DNA from: Pseudomonas sp. FP198
GTDB taxonomy: Bacteria > Pseudomonadota > Gammaproteobacteria > Pseudomonadales > Pseudomonadaceae
Assembly (NCBI RefSeq): GCF_030687895.1
Contig: NZ_CP117452.1
Span: 4,084,501 to 4,148,500, forward strand
Direction: 5' to 3'
DNA: 64,000 nt
How positions within the stretch are numbered: the stretch's first letter is position 1; each line of letters starts with the position of its first letter. This document shows positions 1 through 8,579 of the stretch, one piece after another. Position numbers and translations under genes: made by a program. The notes under the pieces are model-generated. The model searched no databases and was not told the DNA's origin. It worked only from the letters and a program-made list of their open reading frames with translations.

Positions 1-135
1 ATACGGGATCCGCAGAGCCTGCGGCGCTGGCCTCAAGGAAAGATGCCGGGGTTCTCGGCGGCGGTGCTGCCGGATGCGGAGCTTGATTTGTTGGTGGGAT
101 ATTTGAAGCATATGGCGGGACGCAAGCAGCGTTGA
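1..135 (+). CDS. C-terminal fragment of a c-type cytochrome
   Basis: The window opens inside this gene; 44 codons and a TGA stop are visible. The fragment contains KMPGF, which looks like the methionine axial-ligand loop of a class I cytochrome c, followed by a helix ending LLVGYLKHMAG, typical of the last helix of such domains. The haem-binding CXXCH would lie upstream, outside the window. Function beyond a periplasmic electron carrier or cytochrome domain cannot be judged. Frame and stop are certain; the family call rests only on this short tail. Confidence 0.6.
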   Translation: MRDPQSLRRWPQGKMPGFSAAVLPDAELDLLVGYLKHMAGRKQR

Positions 136-259
136 GTCAATGAAGCTCGATTGCCGTTGACCTTGTGGCGTCAGCGGGATAAACCCCCTCGCCACAAGAG
201 CGCTACATGAAAACGGCCGACACAAAGGTCAGCCGTTGCTGTGCTGCGAAGAGTAAGTA

Positions 260-601
260 TCAGGCCTGCAGGCGACGGATCTCCTGCTTGACGCCCCACC
301 CTTCAATGATGCCACCCAGTGGCTCAACCACCGCCTCGAAGTTCAGTTCGAAGTCACCTATATCGTCGTATGTGGCGTACATCACCCGGCTCAGTTCCAG
401 TGACCAGGCACCATCTTCCCGAGCGCTGATCTGCGCATTCAAAGATTCTCCCCGAAAATGACCTGCCGCCCTGCGCGCCCGTTCCTCGTCGGGAAAAATG
501 GCGTAGAACTCGATGGGATGGAATTGGGAGAAATCGAAACCGCCTTCTTTCATGCGGCGCAACACGCTGGTGCTGATATCTTCTTGATAGGCTGTGCTCA
601 T
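260..601 (-). CDS. rraB: Ribonuclease E inhibitor RraB family protein
   Basis: A 113-residue cytoplasmic protein of the RraB family, small acidic proteins that bind RNase E and change which transcripts it cleaves. The core has the family pattern: DISTSVLRRMKEGGFDFSQFHP-type N-terminus, then an F-Y-A-I-F-P-D strand and a helix, and a WSLELSRVM strand. The ATG is preceded by GAGGAGG at good spacing, so the start is firm. It is transcribed alone, away from the cytochrome on its other side. The likely target gene, rne, is in the same window at 42529. The family is known to act on RNase E in Escherichia coli; action here is inferred. Confidence 0.85.
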   Translation of the reverse strand: MSTAYQEDISTSVLRRMKEGGFDFSQFHPIEFYAIFPDEERARRAAGHFRGESLNAQISAREDGAWSLELSRVMYATYDDIGDFELNFEAVVEPLGGIIEGWGVKQEIRRLQA

Positions 602-804
602 GAAACGTCCTCCTCAGAACCGATGGATAGACTTTCCGTCTTCCCGTGCATGCAACCAGCGGTTACAAGCGATACGGCATCAAATGACCGTCGGGACACA
701 AGCATGTAGCTGACAAGACCGGACCTTGGCGATCCTTTCGCTGATCTCGATTGCAGAGTAGCGTCAAGTCAGTGCGACTGCCAAGCGGGACCAGACAATG
801 AATT

Positions 805-1041
805 TCATGAAACCGGTTTAATGCTGATGATTTCAATGCTGTTCTGGGTTTTCAGGCTCTTGACCGTGGGGTCGTCGGTGCGGCCCTCCAGGTCGTTGAG
901 GTCTAGCTCTTTCGAGAGAGGTACCAGCTTTTCACGAATCAGTTGTGCCGCTTGTTCCATCGTGGGCTCCTGGGCGTAATCAAACTGCTCGGCGATCGTT
1001 TCGCCGTGATCGTCAACGAAGATGATTTCCCACTTTTGCAT
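805..1041 (-). CDS. Conserved small hypothetical protein
   Basis: A 78-residue protein beginning MQKWEIIFVDDHGE. A longer in-frame reading exists (to 1152), but AAGGAGACACTG directly before the ATG at 1041 decides the short start. The protein is acidic and soluble with no signal peptide or membrane segment: a beta hairpin at the N-terminus (EIIFVDDHGETIAEQF), a helix (MEQAAQLIREKLVPL), and a C-terminal strand (SIEIISIKP). I do not recognise the family and assign no function. It lies downstream of, and in the same direction as, the START-domain gene, but a strong hairpin separates them. Confidence 0.6.
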   Translation of the reverse strand: MQKWEIIFVDDHGETIAEQFDYAQEPTMEQAAQLIREKLVPLSKELDLNDLEGRTDDPTVKSLKTQNSIEIISIKPVS

Positions 1042-1137
1042 CAGTGTCTCCTTGCTCGATGGAATGGCCTGGCTTACCTCTATCTCGACATTGGCGGCGA
1101 AACAATCGTTCCGCTGAGTTCGTTGAGGGCACATACG

Positions 1138-1166
1138 AAAAAACCGCCTCAAGGGCGGTTTTTCTT
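1138..1166 (-). terminator. Intrinsic terminator after the START-domain gene
   Basis: The sequence AAAAACCGCC-TCAA-GGGCGGTTTTT forms a GC stem with runs of A and T on both sides, so it can stop transcription in either direction. It starts about 14 bases past the stop of the START-domain gene on the minus strand. Confidence 0.75.
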
Positions 1167-1179
1167 GGAGTGACCAGGA

Positions 1180-1788
1180 CTATTTTTCGGCGCGTTCTTT
1201 CAACGCTTTCAGGGTATTGAACGGCGCATCCACCACGAACTTGTTAGCCAGCCAGGACGGAACGTCGCCCCCCGGCTCGGTATGGACCTGGTAAATCACC
1301 TCGACCTGATCCGCGCCCTTGGGAGTGAATTTCCAGAAACCGTCGACTTTTGCCACTCGCACGAAACCTTTTTCTTCAGGCGCGTAAGTGGGTACGCCCT
1401 CGAGTTTGCGGGTCAGGCTGCCATCCGCGCCTTCAATGGTAGTGACTTTCAGGACGGAGTCGCGCGGCTCGACTGGCCATGGCGTGTTGAACCGCGTGTA
1501 GGTCCAACTCTGGTCACCTTCGTGCTTGAGCAGCTTCTGGCTCTTGCATTCATGAATCCAGGCACAGGCGCCCGATACGTCCTCCTGCAAGGCTCGCAAC
1601 TTCGCCATGGTGGTCTTCATGACGGTCACGCCTTGGTAGGCCTTGTACTTGGAACCGCTGACTTCACTGAGTGAAACCTTGATACCTTCCTTTTCCTTGG
1701 CAACCTGCCAATCCTCAGCCTGGGCTGTAGCCGTCGCCAACAAAACGGTCAAACCACACAACACAGCCATACGATGCAGCGAACCCAT
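1180..1788 (-). CDS. START domain-containing exported protein
   Basis: A 202-residue protein with a signal peptide (about residues 1-24, ending ATAQA) followed by a START/Bet v1-like lipid-binding fold. Recognisable pieces are WQVAKEKEGIKVSL at the start of the domain, the aromatic ESC..W-like region (ACAWIHECKSQKLL), RFNTPWPVEPRD and a C-terminal helix ending LKALKERAEK. Members bind hydrophobic ligands; the bacterial ones are mostly uncharacterised. AAGGAAAAC before the ATG supports the start. It should act in the periplasm. It is followed by its own terminator, so it is probably monocistronic. Confidence 0.8.
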   Translation of the reverse strand: MGSLHRMAVLCGLTVLLATATAQAEDWQVAKEKEGIKVSLSEVSGSKYKAYQGVTVMKTTMAKLRALQEDVSGACAWIHECKSQKLLKHEGDQSWTYTRFNTPWPVEPRDSVLKVTTIEGADGSLTRKLEGVPTYAPEEKGFVRVAKVDGFWKFTPKGADQVEVIYQVHTEPGGDVPSWLANKFVVDAPFNTLKALKERAEK

Positions 1789-1827
1789 AATTGTTTTCCT
1801 TGTTTTCGAAGTTCCGATCTTGACGCA

Positions 1828-2082
1828 TTACGCTGCCGTGACTTGCTCCCACCAACCGATCAGTCGAATGGCTTCTTCGCTGCTGTGGCCACAGACCTCG
1901 ATGTCAGCCTCAAACGCCGAGCACACCGCAGGGCGATCGGCCCGGCCGAATATCTGGCACAGATTGTCGACCGACAACTGCACGCAACGCTCGCCCGCCG
2001 GCTTGCCTTGAGGCATCCCCGGGATGGGTGAGCTGATGGAGGGGGCGATGCAGCAGGCGCCACAGCCCTCGCGGCATTTCAT
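1828..2082 (-). CDS. YkgJ family cysteine cluster protein
   Basis: An 84-residue protein starting MKCREGCGACC, with clustered cysteines at 3, 7, 10 and 11 and further cysteines at 33, 42, 54 and 64. This matches the CxxxCxxCC signature of the YkgJ (zinc/iron-chelating) family. The family is of unknown function; the cysteines are thought to bind metal. This is a compact member with no added domain. It lies upstream of and co-directional with the START-domain gene, separated by about 40 bases, so co-transcription is possible. Confidence 0.8.
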   Translation of the reverse strand: MKCREGCGACCIAPSISSPIPGMPQGKPAGERCVQLSVDNLCQIFGRADRPAVCSAFEADIEVCGHSSEEAIRLIGWWEQVTAA

Positions 2083-2230
2083 GACGACAACGTCCTCACG
2101 GCAGGTAATGGTTGATAACAGGACAGAGAGTAACGGCTAAAACGAACGTTTCAAATTACTGGATGGGTGTTTTTTCGTTCATGGCTCGATGACCGAGCAG
2201 TCAGCGACGAGTCGCAGGCGCAATAAATGC

Positions 2231-2704
2231 CTACTGCTTGAATTCGAACTCCAGCGCTGCGCCCTCCACTTCGTTGCGCTCCTGGTTGCGCAACGGCAGC
2301 TGCATTTCGTTGCTCAGCAAACGCCCGTTGAGTTGGAACGGCCCAGGCTTATCGCCGAACATGGGCGGCAACAACGGCTCACGCTTGGGCAGCGGCACAG
2401 TTCCCGGGGGTTTCAGCTCCTCGACCATTTCATTGGGCAAGCTCAGATCGAGCTTCGCAGGTGGCAGTCGGGTCTTGGCAATTTCGCGAGCGGATTTGCT
2501 TTTGGAGGCGACGGGGGCACGTTTTTTTCTGGTATTCGCGGTTTTCTTCGCGGGGGCTTTTTTCACCGCTACGGGTGCCTTGCCAGGATTCTTCGTGGCG
2601 CTGGCCGCGGGTTTCTCCTGTGCCGCAGCCGCCACGACGCCTCCTGAATGGAAGGCAGTCAACAGGCCAAGCAAAACCCAGACGGCAGGGACAATGGCTT
2701 TCAT
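2231..2704 (-). CDS. Exported lysine/alanine/proline-rich hypothetical protein
   Basis: A 157-residue protein with a signal peptide (hydrophobic residues 5-25, likely cleavage near AAAAQ). Residues about 30-80 are low-complexity, rich in Lys, Ala and Pro (repeated APVAVKKAPAKK-type stretches), and the C-terminal half is more ordered (LDLSLPNEMVEELKPP, PFQLNGRLLSNEM). The basic low-complexity stretch resembles the linker that makes homologues get mislabelled as translation factor IF-2; nothing supports that role. Probably periplasmic. Function unknown. The ribosome binding site is weak. Confidence 0.65.
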   Translation of the reverse strand: MKAIVPAVWVLLGLLTAFHSGGVVAAAAQEKPAASATKNPGKAPVAVKKAPAKKTANTRKKRAPVASKSKSAREIAKTRLPPAKLDLSLPNEMVEELKPPGTVPLPKREPLLPPMFGDKPGPFQLNGRLLSNEMQLPLRNQERNEVEGAALEFEFKQ

Positions 2705-2788
2705 TGGACTCGATGGCAGTTACGGCACAAGCCCCATGCTCGCCTGTTAATCGAGCGCTGACAAGCATGTCCATCCAAGCGCTTGAAT

Positions 2789-4231
2789 TTAAAGGAGCCC
2801 GCTCGCGGTCTCCTGGCACAGCTGGGTGGCCAACAGCCCCAGCGTCATCAGGGCCCGCTCTGCCTCGCGGTTCCAGGGCGTGCCGCAGTTCAAGCGAATG
2901 CAGTGGTTGAACTGCTCGGTGTTACTGAAGATCAGCCCGGGGGCGATGCTGATGCCCTGCTGCAGCGCCCGCACGTGCAGCTCTTGGGTATTGACCCGTC
3001 CCGGCAGGCTGACCCAAAGGATGAAGCCCCCGGTAGGACGGCTCATTTGCGTGCCTTCGGGAAAATACTGCTGCACAGCCAGTTGAAAGGCGCTGAGGTT
3101 CTTGCGGTACTCCTGGCGAATGTAGCGCAGGTGCCGGTCGTAGCCGCCGTTTTCCAGGTACGCCGCGATGCCCATCTGCGTGACGCTGCACGCCGAATGA
3201 GTACTGAACGTTTGCAGCCGCTGGATCTCTTGCTGGAACTTGCCGGCGATCATCCAGCCGATGCGCACACCCGGCGACAAGGTCTTGGAAAAACTCGAGC
3301 AGTAGATCACCCGATCCAGGCGGTCGTACGCCTTGAGTGCCTTGGTACGCCCCTGCTCGAACATCAGTTCGCCGTAAATGTCGTCCTCGACAATCTGAAT
3401 GTCGAAATCCGAGGCCAGGCGCAGCAGCTGCTTTTGCCGCTCCTCAGGCATCGTGCCGCCGAGGGGATTGCTCAGGCGCGTGGTCAGGACCAACGCCTTG
3501 ATCGACCATTGGTTGGCCGCCAGCTGCAAGGCTTCAAGGCTCATACCGGTGACCGGATCGCTGGGGATTTCGATCACCTTGAGTCCCAACAGGTCCGCCA
3601 ACTGCAGCAAACCGTAATAGGTCGGCGACTCGGCGGCGATCAGATCCCCTGGACGGGTCAGCACGCGCAGCGACATTTGCAACGCATCGACGCAGCCATG
3701 AGTGATCACCACTTCGGAGGGGTCGACCACGACTCCGGCATCACGCATGCGAATCGCCACCTGGCGTCGTAACGGCTCGAAGCCGGGGCTGAACATGTAG
3801 CTGAAAGCCCGCGGGCTGTGAAACCGTGTGACCTTGGCCAACTGCTGGTGCAACGCCCGCACTGGCAGATAATCGACGCTCGGCACCGCCGCGCCCAGCG
3901 GGAAGACCCCCTCACGACGCGACTCGACCAATACCTGCTGGATGATGCTGCTGCGCGTCACCAGGCCGGGGCGTTCGACCCGGGCGATGTCCGGCGTCGG
4001 CGCGGTCAGGGCCGGCGTCTGGTGCACGTAATAACCCGACTGCGGCCGCGCCCGGATCAACCCCTGGTCTTCCAGGTTGGCATACGCCTGCAACACAGTG
4101 GCGTGGCTGACGTTGAGCTGCGAACTCATCTTGCGCACCGACGGCACGCGTTCGCCGGGCTGATATACACCGCGCCGGATATCTTCAGCCAGTTGTTGAG
4201 CAATACGCTGGTAGAGCAGGAGGTTGGTCAT
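2789..4231 (-). CDS. MocR/GntR-type regulator with aminotransferase-like domain
   Basis: A 480-residue MocR-family transcription factor. Residues about 1-75 form a GntR winged helix (YQRIAQQLAEDIRRGVYQPGERVPSVR, then a recognition helix VSHATVLQAYANLEDQGLI). A linker leads to a fold-type I PLP aminotransferase domain with the SSFSKTLSPGVRIGW segment that supplies the PLP-binding lysine. Such proteins sense PLP or amino-compound ligands and usually control a neighbouring gene; here no obvious metabolic target is adjacent, the nearest genes being co-directional envelope lipoproteins upstream. Length is normal and the reading frame is intact. The target is unknown. Confidence 0.85.
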   Translation of the reverse strand: MTNLLLYQRIAQQLAEDIRRGVYQPGERVPSVRKMSSQLNVSHATVLQAYANLEDQGLIRARPQSGYYVHQTPALTAPTPDIARVERPGLVTRSSIIQQVLVESRREGVFPLGAAVPSVDYLPVRALHQQLAKVTRFHSPRAFSYMFSPGFEPLRRQVAIRMRDAGVVVDPSEVVITHGCVDALQMSLRVLTRPGDLIAAESPTYYGLLQLADLLGLKVIEIPSDPVTGMSLEALQLAANQWSIKALVLTTRLSNPLGGTMPEERQKQLLRLASDFDIQIVEDDIYGELMFEQGRTKALKAYDRLDRVIYCSSFSKTLSPGVRIGWMIAGKFQQEIQRLQTFSTHSACSVTQMGIAAYLENGGYDRHLRYIRQEYRKNLSAFQLAVQQYFPEGTQMSRPTGGFILWVSLPGRVNTQELHVRALQQGISIAPGLIFSNTEQFNHCIRLNCGTPWNREAERALMTLGLLATQLCQETASGLL

Positions 4232-4384
4232 GACGCAGCACTCGATTTCACGGGCATTTTATTCTTGTGGGAAATATTACCGGAACAGTTTAGAAGTGTA
4301 CTGGGACAGTTGCCAGATTACTTGACAGCACAGTGCAGTGACACCCCAAACTGTACCCTTTTCTTCACGATCTCCAGGCGCAAA

Positions 4385-4416
4385 AAAACCCGGCGCCTTT
4401 GCAGGGGCCGGGTTTT
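4385..4416 (-). terminator. Terminator of the DUF4398-OmpA transcript
   Basis: The stem CCCGGC...GCCGGG, flanked by a run of seven A on the left (U on the minus-strand RNA), lies about 16-45 bases past the OmpA-family stop codon. Confidence 0.75.
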
Positions 4417-4431
4417 CCAGTGACGCAACCC

Positions 4432-5241
4432 TCAGCGGGCGGCGCCGAGCTGGCCTTTCTCGTCGGAAAAGACGATTTCCACGCGACGGTTCTGGGCCCG
4501 GCCACGCTCGGAAGCGTTGACGTCCACCGGGTATTGATCGCCGTAGCCTTCGACCTGGATGCGCTTTTCATCGATCCCCAGGTCCACCAGCACGTCCGCC
4601 ACCGCCTGCGCGCGATCACGGGACAACTTGAGGTTCTCCTGCTTGCCGCCAGTGCTGTCGGTGTAGCCCTCGATACGCACCACGCGTTTGGGATTGAGCT
4701 GCAGGAACTGCACGATCTTGAGCACCACGCGGTTGGCCGAGTTCTTCAGTTCCGCTTCGCCGGTGTCGAACAGCACGTCACCCAGGGTCATCACCAAGCC
4801 GCGATCAGTCTGGGTGGTGGCCATCGCCATGATCTGTTCTTCCAGCCACTTGCCTTGCTGCTGGACGCTCAGCAACTTGGATTCGCGCAAGGCCAATTGC
4901 AGGCGCTGGCGTTCCAGCTCAAGCTTCGCCGCGCGCTCTTCATTGAGCAACTGGTTGCTGTGTTCCCGCGCGATCTCGCTGTAGCGCTGGCTCAGGTAAG
5001 CGTAATGCTGGACGTCCTCGCCGCTGCCCCAATAGCTGGACAGGCGATCGGCCCGGGCCAGGGATTCGCCGGCGCGGATGACATCCTTGGGCGCGGCGCG
5101 CAGGACGTTGGCGTCTTCCTTGACCTTCTGGAAGCTGGCGCTGGCCTGTTCCAGCGCCGCTTCGCTACGCTGGCCGGCGCAGCCATACAAACTGGCGAGG
5201 CCCACGAGGACCAGGCTTCCACACACATGGGACGGCTTCAT
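4432..5241 (-). CDS. OmpA family lipoprotein
   Basis: A 269-residue lipoprotein. The signal peptide ends in a lipobox (LYGC, Cys 21), then a long helical, coiled-coil-like region (about 25-140, rich in Glu/Gln/Arg) and an OmpA/MotB peptidoglycan-binding domain (about 150-260) with the hallmark VRIEGYTDSTG, SRDRAQAV and NRRVEI motifs. It should anchor in the outer membrane and hold peptidoglycan. Its ATG overlaps the stop of the upstream DUF4398 gene by four bases (ATGA), indicating coupled translation and a shared complex. The GAGGGATGATGCCC before the start supports it. Confidence 0.9.
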   Translation of the reverse strand: MKPSHVCGSLVLVGLASLYGCAGQRSEAALEQASASFQKVKEDANVLRAAPKDVIRAGESLARADRLSSYWGSGEDVQHYAYLSQRYSEIAREHSNQLLNEERAAKLELERQRLQLALRESKLLSVQQQGKWLEEQIMAMATTQTDRGLVMTLGDVLFDTGEAELKNSANRVVLKIVQFLQLNPKRVVRIEGYTDSTGGKQENLKLSRDRAQAVADVLVDLGIDEKRIQVEGYGDQYPVDVNASERGRAQNRRVEIVFSDEKGQLGAAR

Positions 5242-5597
5242 TGGGCATCATCCCTCAACTGTTTGCGCAAGCGCTTGATTCGAGTATCGAGCACGTTCAA
5301 CTGCTCTTGGCGCTTGAGACTGAGCACCTTCGCTTCGGCCAGGCGCGCGTCCAGCTCGGCCTGCTCGGCGCGCATGCGTGCCTTCTTGTAGGATTCGTCA
5401 GCCATGTTGCTCTTGGCGCGGGCGAATTTTTCTTCGGCGAGTTTGAGTTCAGGCACGTCATCGGCGGTGGCGCCCACCGCACGGGCCTGCTCGATGGCCT
5501 GTTCAGTCAGGCGCAGCTGTTCATTCGGCGCCGGATCGGCTGCACAACCCGCCAGAGCCAGAACGGCCAGGGCAGCGAAAAGAGGTCGAATAGTCAC
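5238..5597 (-). CDS. DUF4398 domain-containing lipoprotein
   Basis: A 119-residue lipoprotein with lipobox LAGC (Cys 18) after a signal peptide, followed by an almost wholly helical DUF4398 domain (AIEQARAVGATADDVPELKLAEEKFARAK and a heptad-rich tail). It starts with GTG; AGGGAACATTA upstream gives a good ribosome binding site. It overlaps the OmpA-family lipoprotein by four bases. DUF4398 proteins are regularly paired with OmpA-domain lipoproteins, and the two probably form a cell-envelope complex of unknown role. Confidence 0.85.
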   Translation of the reverse strand: MTIRPLFAALAVLALAGCAADPAPNEQLRLTEQAIEQARAVGATADDVPELKLAEEKFARAKSNMADESYKKARMRAEQAELDARLAEAKVLSLKRQEQLNVLDTRIKRLRKQLRDDAQ

Positions 5598-5606
5598 TAA
5601 TGTTCC

Positions 5607-6431
5607 CTACTGTTTTGGGGCACTGACAGGTGGCTGCAACTGTGTTTTCCAACGCTCCAGATTGCGCTGCAACACAGCCTCCGTCAGGCCGGACGCGGCC
5701 AATTCTGTCATCTTTTGCGCCAGCTGTCCGCGCAACCATGGGTCGTTGCAAGCGGAGTTATGGGAAACCGCGAGGAACAACCCCGGTTTATCCACCGGTT
5801 GCGGTGCGGCCTGCAAATCGTTGGCCATCCCCAATGTCTGCGCCATCGCCATGCCCGAGTAGCGTCCTGCCAAGACATATTCCACTTCACCCAGCAGCAA
5901 TTTCTGAAAGGCCTGGGTCAGGTTGGGTGTCCGGGTCAGGGTGAGATTCCGCTCGGCAAAGACGCCGAATCCATGGGTCATTCGGGCCTTCTCTGACAAG
6001 GCACCGGGATGTCCGTGAAGATCCTCGGGCCGGGTGATGAGCAACGTCGAGTCCTTGCGGGTCCAGACCAGGTAATCATTTTCCAGCAAGGCCGGGTGCA
6101 CGTAATCGAGGCTTTCCAGCCCGGTCGTGGTCAGCGGAGCATCGACGAGCAGGTCCATGCGCCCGCTGCGCACCTCGTCCAATGCCTGGGCACGCTTGCC
6201 GGCGTAGAGCAGTTCGATCTTGATCCCCAGCGCTTGGGCAACCTGCTCCAGCAGGTCGGCGCCGGCGCCGATCAGGTGCTTGGGGTCCTGGGGGTCTTGC
6301 CAAAGGTAAGGCGGTGCATCGGGGCTGCCGGTGGCGACCAAGCGCTCACATTTGCCAGCGGCGACAGACAGGCCAGGCATGCAAGCCAATGCCCCCAACA
6401 ACGACCAACCGGCCAAACGGCGAAGATCCAT
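5607..6431 (-). CDS. Periplasmic solute-binding protein, family 3-like
   Basis: A 274-residue exported protein: signal peptide residues 1-25 (LACMPGLSVAA), then a type II periplasmic binding fold with PPYLWQDPQDP near the N-terminus, GAGADLLEQVAQALGI, and RSGRMDLLVDAPLT. It resembles amino-acid-type binding proteins (SBP_bac_3), but there is no permease or ATPase beside it. It may be a stand-alone sensor or stray binding protein. Its stop is 10 bases from the DUF4398 start, so it is probably the first gene of a three-gene operon with the two lipoproteins. Ligand unknown. Confidence 0.8.
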   Translation of the reverse strand: MDLRRLAGWSLLGALACMPGLSVAAGKCERLVATGSPDAPPYLWQDPQDPKHLIGAGADLLEQVAQALGIKIELLYAGKRAQALDEVRSGRMDLLVDAPLTTTGLESLDYVHPALLENDYLVWTRKDSTLLITRPEDLHGHPGALSEKARMTHGFGVFAERNLTLTRTPNLTQAFQKLLLGEVEYVLAGRYSGMAMAQTLGMANDLQAAPQPVDKPGLFLAVSHNSACNDPWLRGQLAQKMTELAASGLTEAVLQRNLERWKTQLQPPVSAPKQ

Positions 6432-6458
6432 GGCGCTACGCTCCCCGGAAGCAGAAAT

Positions 6459-6488
6459 AAAAAAACCCGGCCAAAGGCCGGGCTCTTT
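6459..6488 (-). terminator. Terminator of etfBA
   Basis: A seven-base-pair stem CCCGGCC-AAA-GGCCGGG with a run of A on its left side, which reads as U on the minus-strand transcript. It sits 19-48 bases past the etfA stop. Confidence 0.85.
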
Positions 6489-6506
6489 ATAAGTGAAGAC
6501 GCCGGA

Positions 6507-7436
6507 TTAGACCAGCTTCTCCAGCTCGGGGATGGCTTCAAACAGGTCAGCCACCAGGCCATAATCGGCCACCTGGAAGATCGGCGCTTCTTCGTCCTTG
6601 TTGATCGCAACGATCACCTTGGAGTCTTTCATGCCGGCCAGGTGCTGGATCGCGCCGGAGATACCGACGGCGATGTACAGCTGTGGCGCAACGATCTTGC
6701 CGGTCTGGCCGACCTGCATGTCGTTGGGCACAAAACCTGCGTCGACCGCGGCGCGGGAAGCGCCGACGGCAGCGCCCAGCTTGTCGGCCAGGGCGTACAG
6801 GTGCTTGAAGTTGTCACCGTTCTGCATGCCGCGACCGCCGGAAACGACGATCTTGGCAGCGGTCAGCTCAGGACGATCGGATTTCGCCAGTTCTTCGTTG
6901 ACGAAGCTGGAGATGCCGGCGTCATGAGCAGCGCCTACGGCTTCAACGGCAGCCGAGCCACCTTCGGCGGCAACCGGGTCGAAACCGGTGGCGCGCACGG
7001 TGATGACCTTGATCGCAGCGGTGGATTGTACGGTGGCAATGGCGTTGCCGGCGTAGATCGGGCGCTTGAAAGTATCGGCGCTTTCCACCGAGATGATTTC
7101 GGAGATCTGGTCGACGTCCAGTGCGGCAGCCACGCGCGGCAGGATGTTCTTGCCGTTGGAGGTAGCGGCAGCCAGGATGTGGCTGTAGCCCTTGCCCAGC
7201 TCGGCCACCAGCGGAGCAACGTTTTCCGGCAGCTGATTTGCGTAGGCGGCGTTGTCGGCCGACAGTACTTTTGCCACGCCGGCAATTTTAGCAGCAGCTT
7301 CGGCAACGGCACTTGCGCCCTGCCCGGCCACCAATACGTGCACATCGCCACCGATTTTGACGGCGGCAGCAACGGTGTTCAGCGTGGCCGGAGCCAGTGC
7401 CTTGTTATCGTGTTCGGCGATTACCAAGATAGTCAT
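6507..7436 (-). CDS. etfA: Electron transfer flavoprotein subunit alpha
   Basis: A 309-residue FAD-binding alpha subunit of ETF, the soluble carrier that takes electrons from acyl-CoA and other dehydrogenases and passes them to ETF-ubiquinone oxidoreductase. The N-terminal half starts [11 protein letters not shown]; the C-terminal FAD domain shows the signature [13 protein letters not shown], then [16 protein letters not shown] and [17 protein letters not shown]. It begins two bases after the etfB stop and ends at a strong terminator, so etfBA is a two-gene operon. AAGG lies before the ATG. Length is normal. Confidence 0.97.
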   Translation of the reverse strand: MTILVIAEHDNKALAPATLNTVAAAVKIGGDVHVLVAGQGASAVAEAAAKIAGVAKVLSADNAAYANQLPENVAPLVAELGKGYSHILAAATSNGKNILPRVAAALDVDQISEIISVESADTFKRPIYAGNAIATVQSTAAIKVITVRATGFDPVAAEGGSAAVEAVGAAHDAGISSFVNEELAKSDRPELTAAKIVVSGGRGMQNGDNFKHLYALADKLGAAVGASRAAVDAGFVPNDMQVGQTGKIVAPQLYIAVGISGAIQHLAGMKDSKVIVAINKDEEAPIFQVADYGLVADLFEAIPELEKLV

Positions 7437-7438
7437 AG

Positions 7439-8188
7439 TCAGATTACCTTCGCTTCGTTTTTCAGTTTCTCTACCAGTTCAGCCACCGACTTGACCTTGA
7501 TGCCCGCGCTGCGTGCAGCCGGCGCTTCGACCTTCAGGGTCTTGTTGGTGGAGGCGGTGGAAACGCCCAAAGCATCCGGAGTCAGCACTTCAAGCGGCTT
7601 CTTCTTGGCTTTCATGATGTTTGGCAGGGACGCATAACGCGGCTCGTTCAAACGCAGGTCGGTGGTGACAATGGCCGGCAGTTTCAGGGAAACCGTCTGC
7701 GCGCCGCCGTCGATCTCGCGGGTCACGGCAACGCTGTCGCCGGACACTTCGACTTTCGAAGCGAAGGTGCCCTGGCCGTAGCCGCTCAACGCAGCAAGCA
7801 TCTGGCCGGTCTGGTTGTTGTCGCTGTCGATGGCCTGCTTGCCGAGGATCACCAGCTGTGGCTGTTCCTTGTCGACAACGGCTTTCAACAGTTTGGCAAC
7901 GGCCAGGGAAGTCAGGTCTTCGGCGGACTCGACGAGGATGGCGCGATCGGCACCCAGCGCCAGCGCAGTGCGCAGTTGCTCCTGGGCGGTGGTCGGGCCG
8001 ATGGAGACGACGACGATCTCGGTCGCCACGCCTTTTTCCTTCAGGCGTACGGCTTCTTCTACGGCGATTTCGCAGAATGGGTTCATCGACATCTTGACGT
8101 TGGCGAGGTCGACGCCGGAGTTGTCCGCCTTGACGCGAACCTTGACGTTATAGTCGACCACTCGTTTGACAGCTACAAGAACCTTCAT
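7439..8188 (-). CDS. etfB: Electron transfer flavoprotein subunit beta
   Basis: A 249-residue beta subunit of ETF. It binds AMP and supplies the recognition loop docking to partner dehydrogenases. Visible signatures are [20 protein letters not shown] at the start, [26 protein letters not shown] and a C-terminal ETF-beta pattern around [26 protein letters not shown], with the basic tail contacting EtfA. It is the promoter-proximal gene of etfBA and faces ETF-QO across a 546-base regulatory region. GAGGAATCC precedes the ATG. Confidence 0.97.
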   Translation of the reverse strand: MKVLVAVKRVVDYNVKVRVKADNSGVDLANVKMSMNPFCEIAVEEAVRLKEKGVATEIVVVSIGPTTAQEQLRTALALGADRAILVESAEDLTSLAVAKLLKAVVDKEQPQLVILGKQAIDSDNNQTGQMLAALSGYGQGTFASKVEVSGDSVAVTREIDGGAQTVSLKLPAIVTTDLRLNEPRYASLPNIMKAKKKPLEVLTPDALGVSTASTNKTLKVEAPAARSAGIKVKSVAELVEKLKNEAKVI

Positions 8189-8477
8189 GGATTCCTCGTT
8201 ACTCTCCGGTGAAAAGAAAGTCGCCTGGGCGAACCTGGCGGTTGATGATCATGGGCGCAAGGGCACCTCTAAAAACGCCGGCATGAACCACACATGACCT
8301 TGCTCACGGGAGTGAAGACCATTCGTCAGTGATGACCGATGAGTCATTCATTATCGCGGCGTGTAAACTGCGCGTCCGAACCGCGCACCTCGTCACTTTG
8401 TGCTGCCTTCGCCCTGTCTTTAGAGGTGCTCTTGAAACCAACAGTCAGCCTACGGCGAGCGCAAAACCGCCCGTATC

Positions 8478-8503
8478 TTGACCGGAACGCCTATTCCGGT
8501 CAA
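8478..8503. promoter_or_regulatory. Large palindrome in the etfB / ETF-QO divergent region
   Basis: TTGACCGGAA-CGCCTA-TTCCGGTCAA is a perfect ten-base inverted repeat with a six-base loop. The outer flanks CCGTAT and TACGG continue the symmetry with a small bulge. The region between etfB and ETF-QO (8189-8734) has no convincing gene. This element could be an operator or an RNA hairpin; no T run follows on either side, so a simple terminator is unlikely. Confidence 0.6.
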
Positions 8504-8562
8504 TACGGCAAAATGGTCGGTCATAAGCCGTACGTCAGTGATTTATCTGGGCTGCGGCAATT

Positions 8563-8576
8563 TCAAACGAACGTTT
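8563..8576. promoter_or_regulatory. PsrA-type operator
   Basis: CAAAC-GAAC-GTTTG matches the described PsrA box, (G/C)AAAC-N2-4-GTTTG/C. PsrA is the TetR-family fatty-acid sensor of Pseudomonas. The site ends four bases before the -35 element of the ETF-QO promoter, so bound repressor would block RNA polymerase until long-chain acyl compounds release it. Confidence 0.75.
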
Positions 8577-8579
8577 GTA

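Noticed and set aside
6009..7637. A 542-codon plus-strand frame across etfA and its terminator
   Set aside because: Crosses a strong terminator and two certain minus-strand genes; composition is that of an antisense frame.
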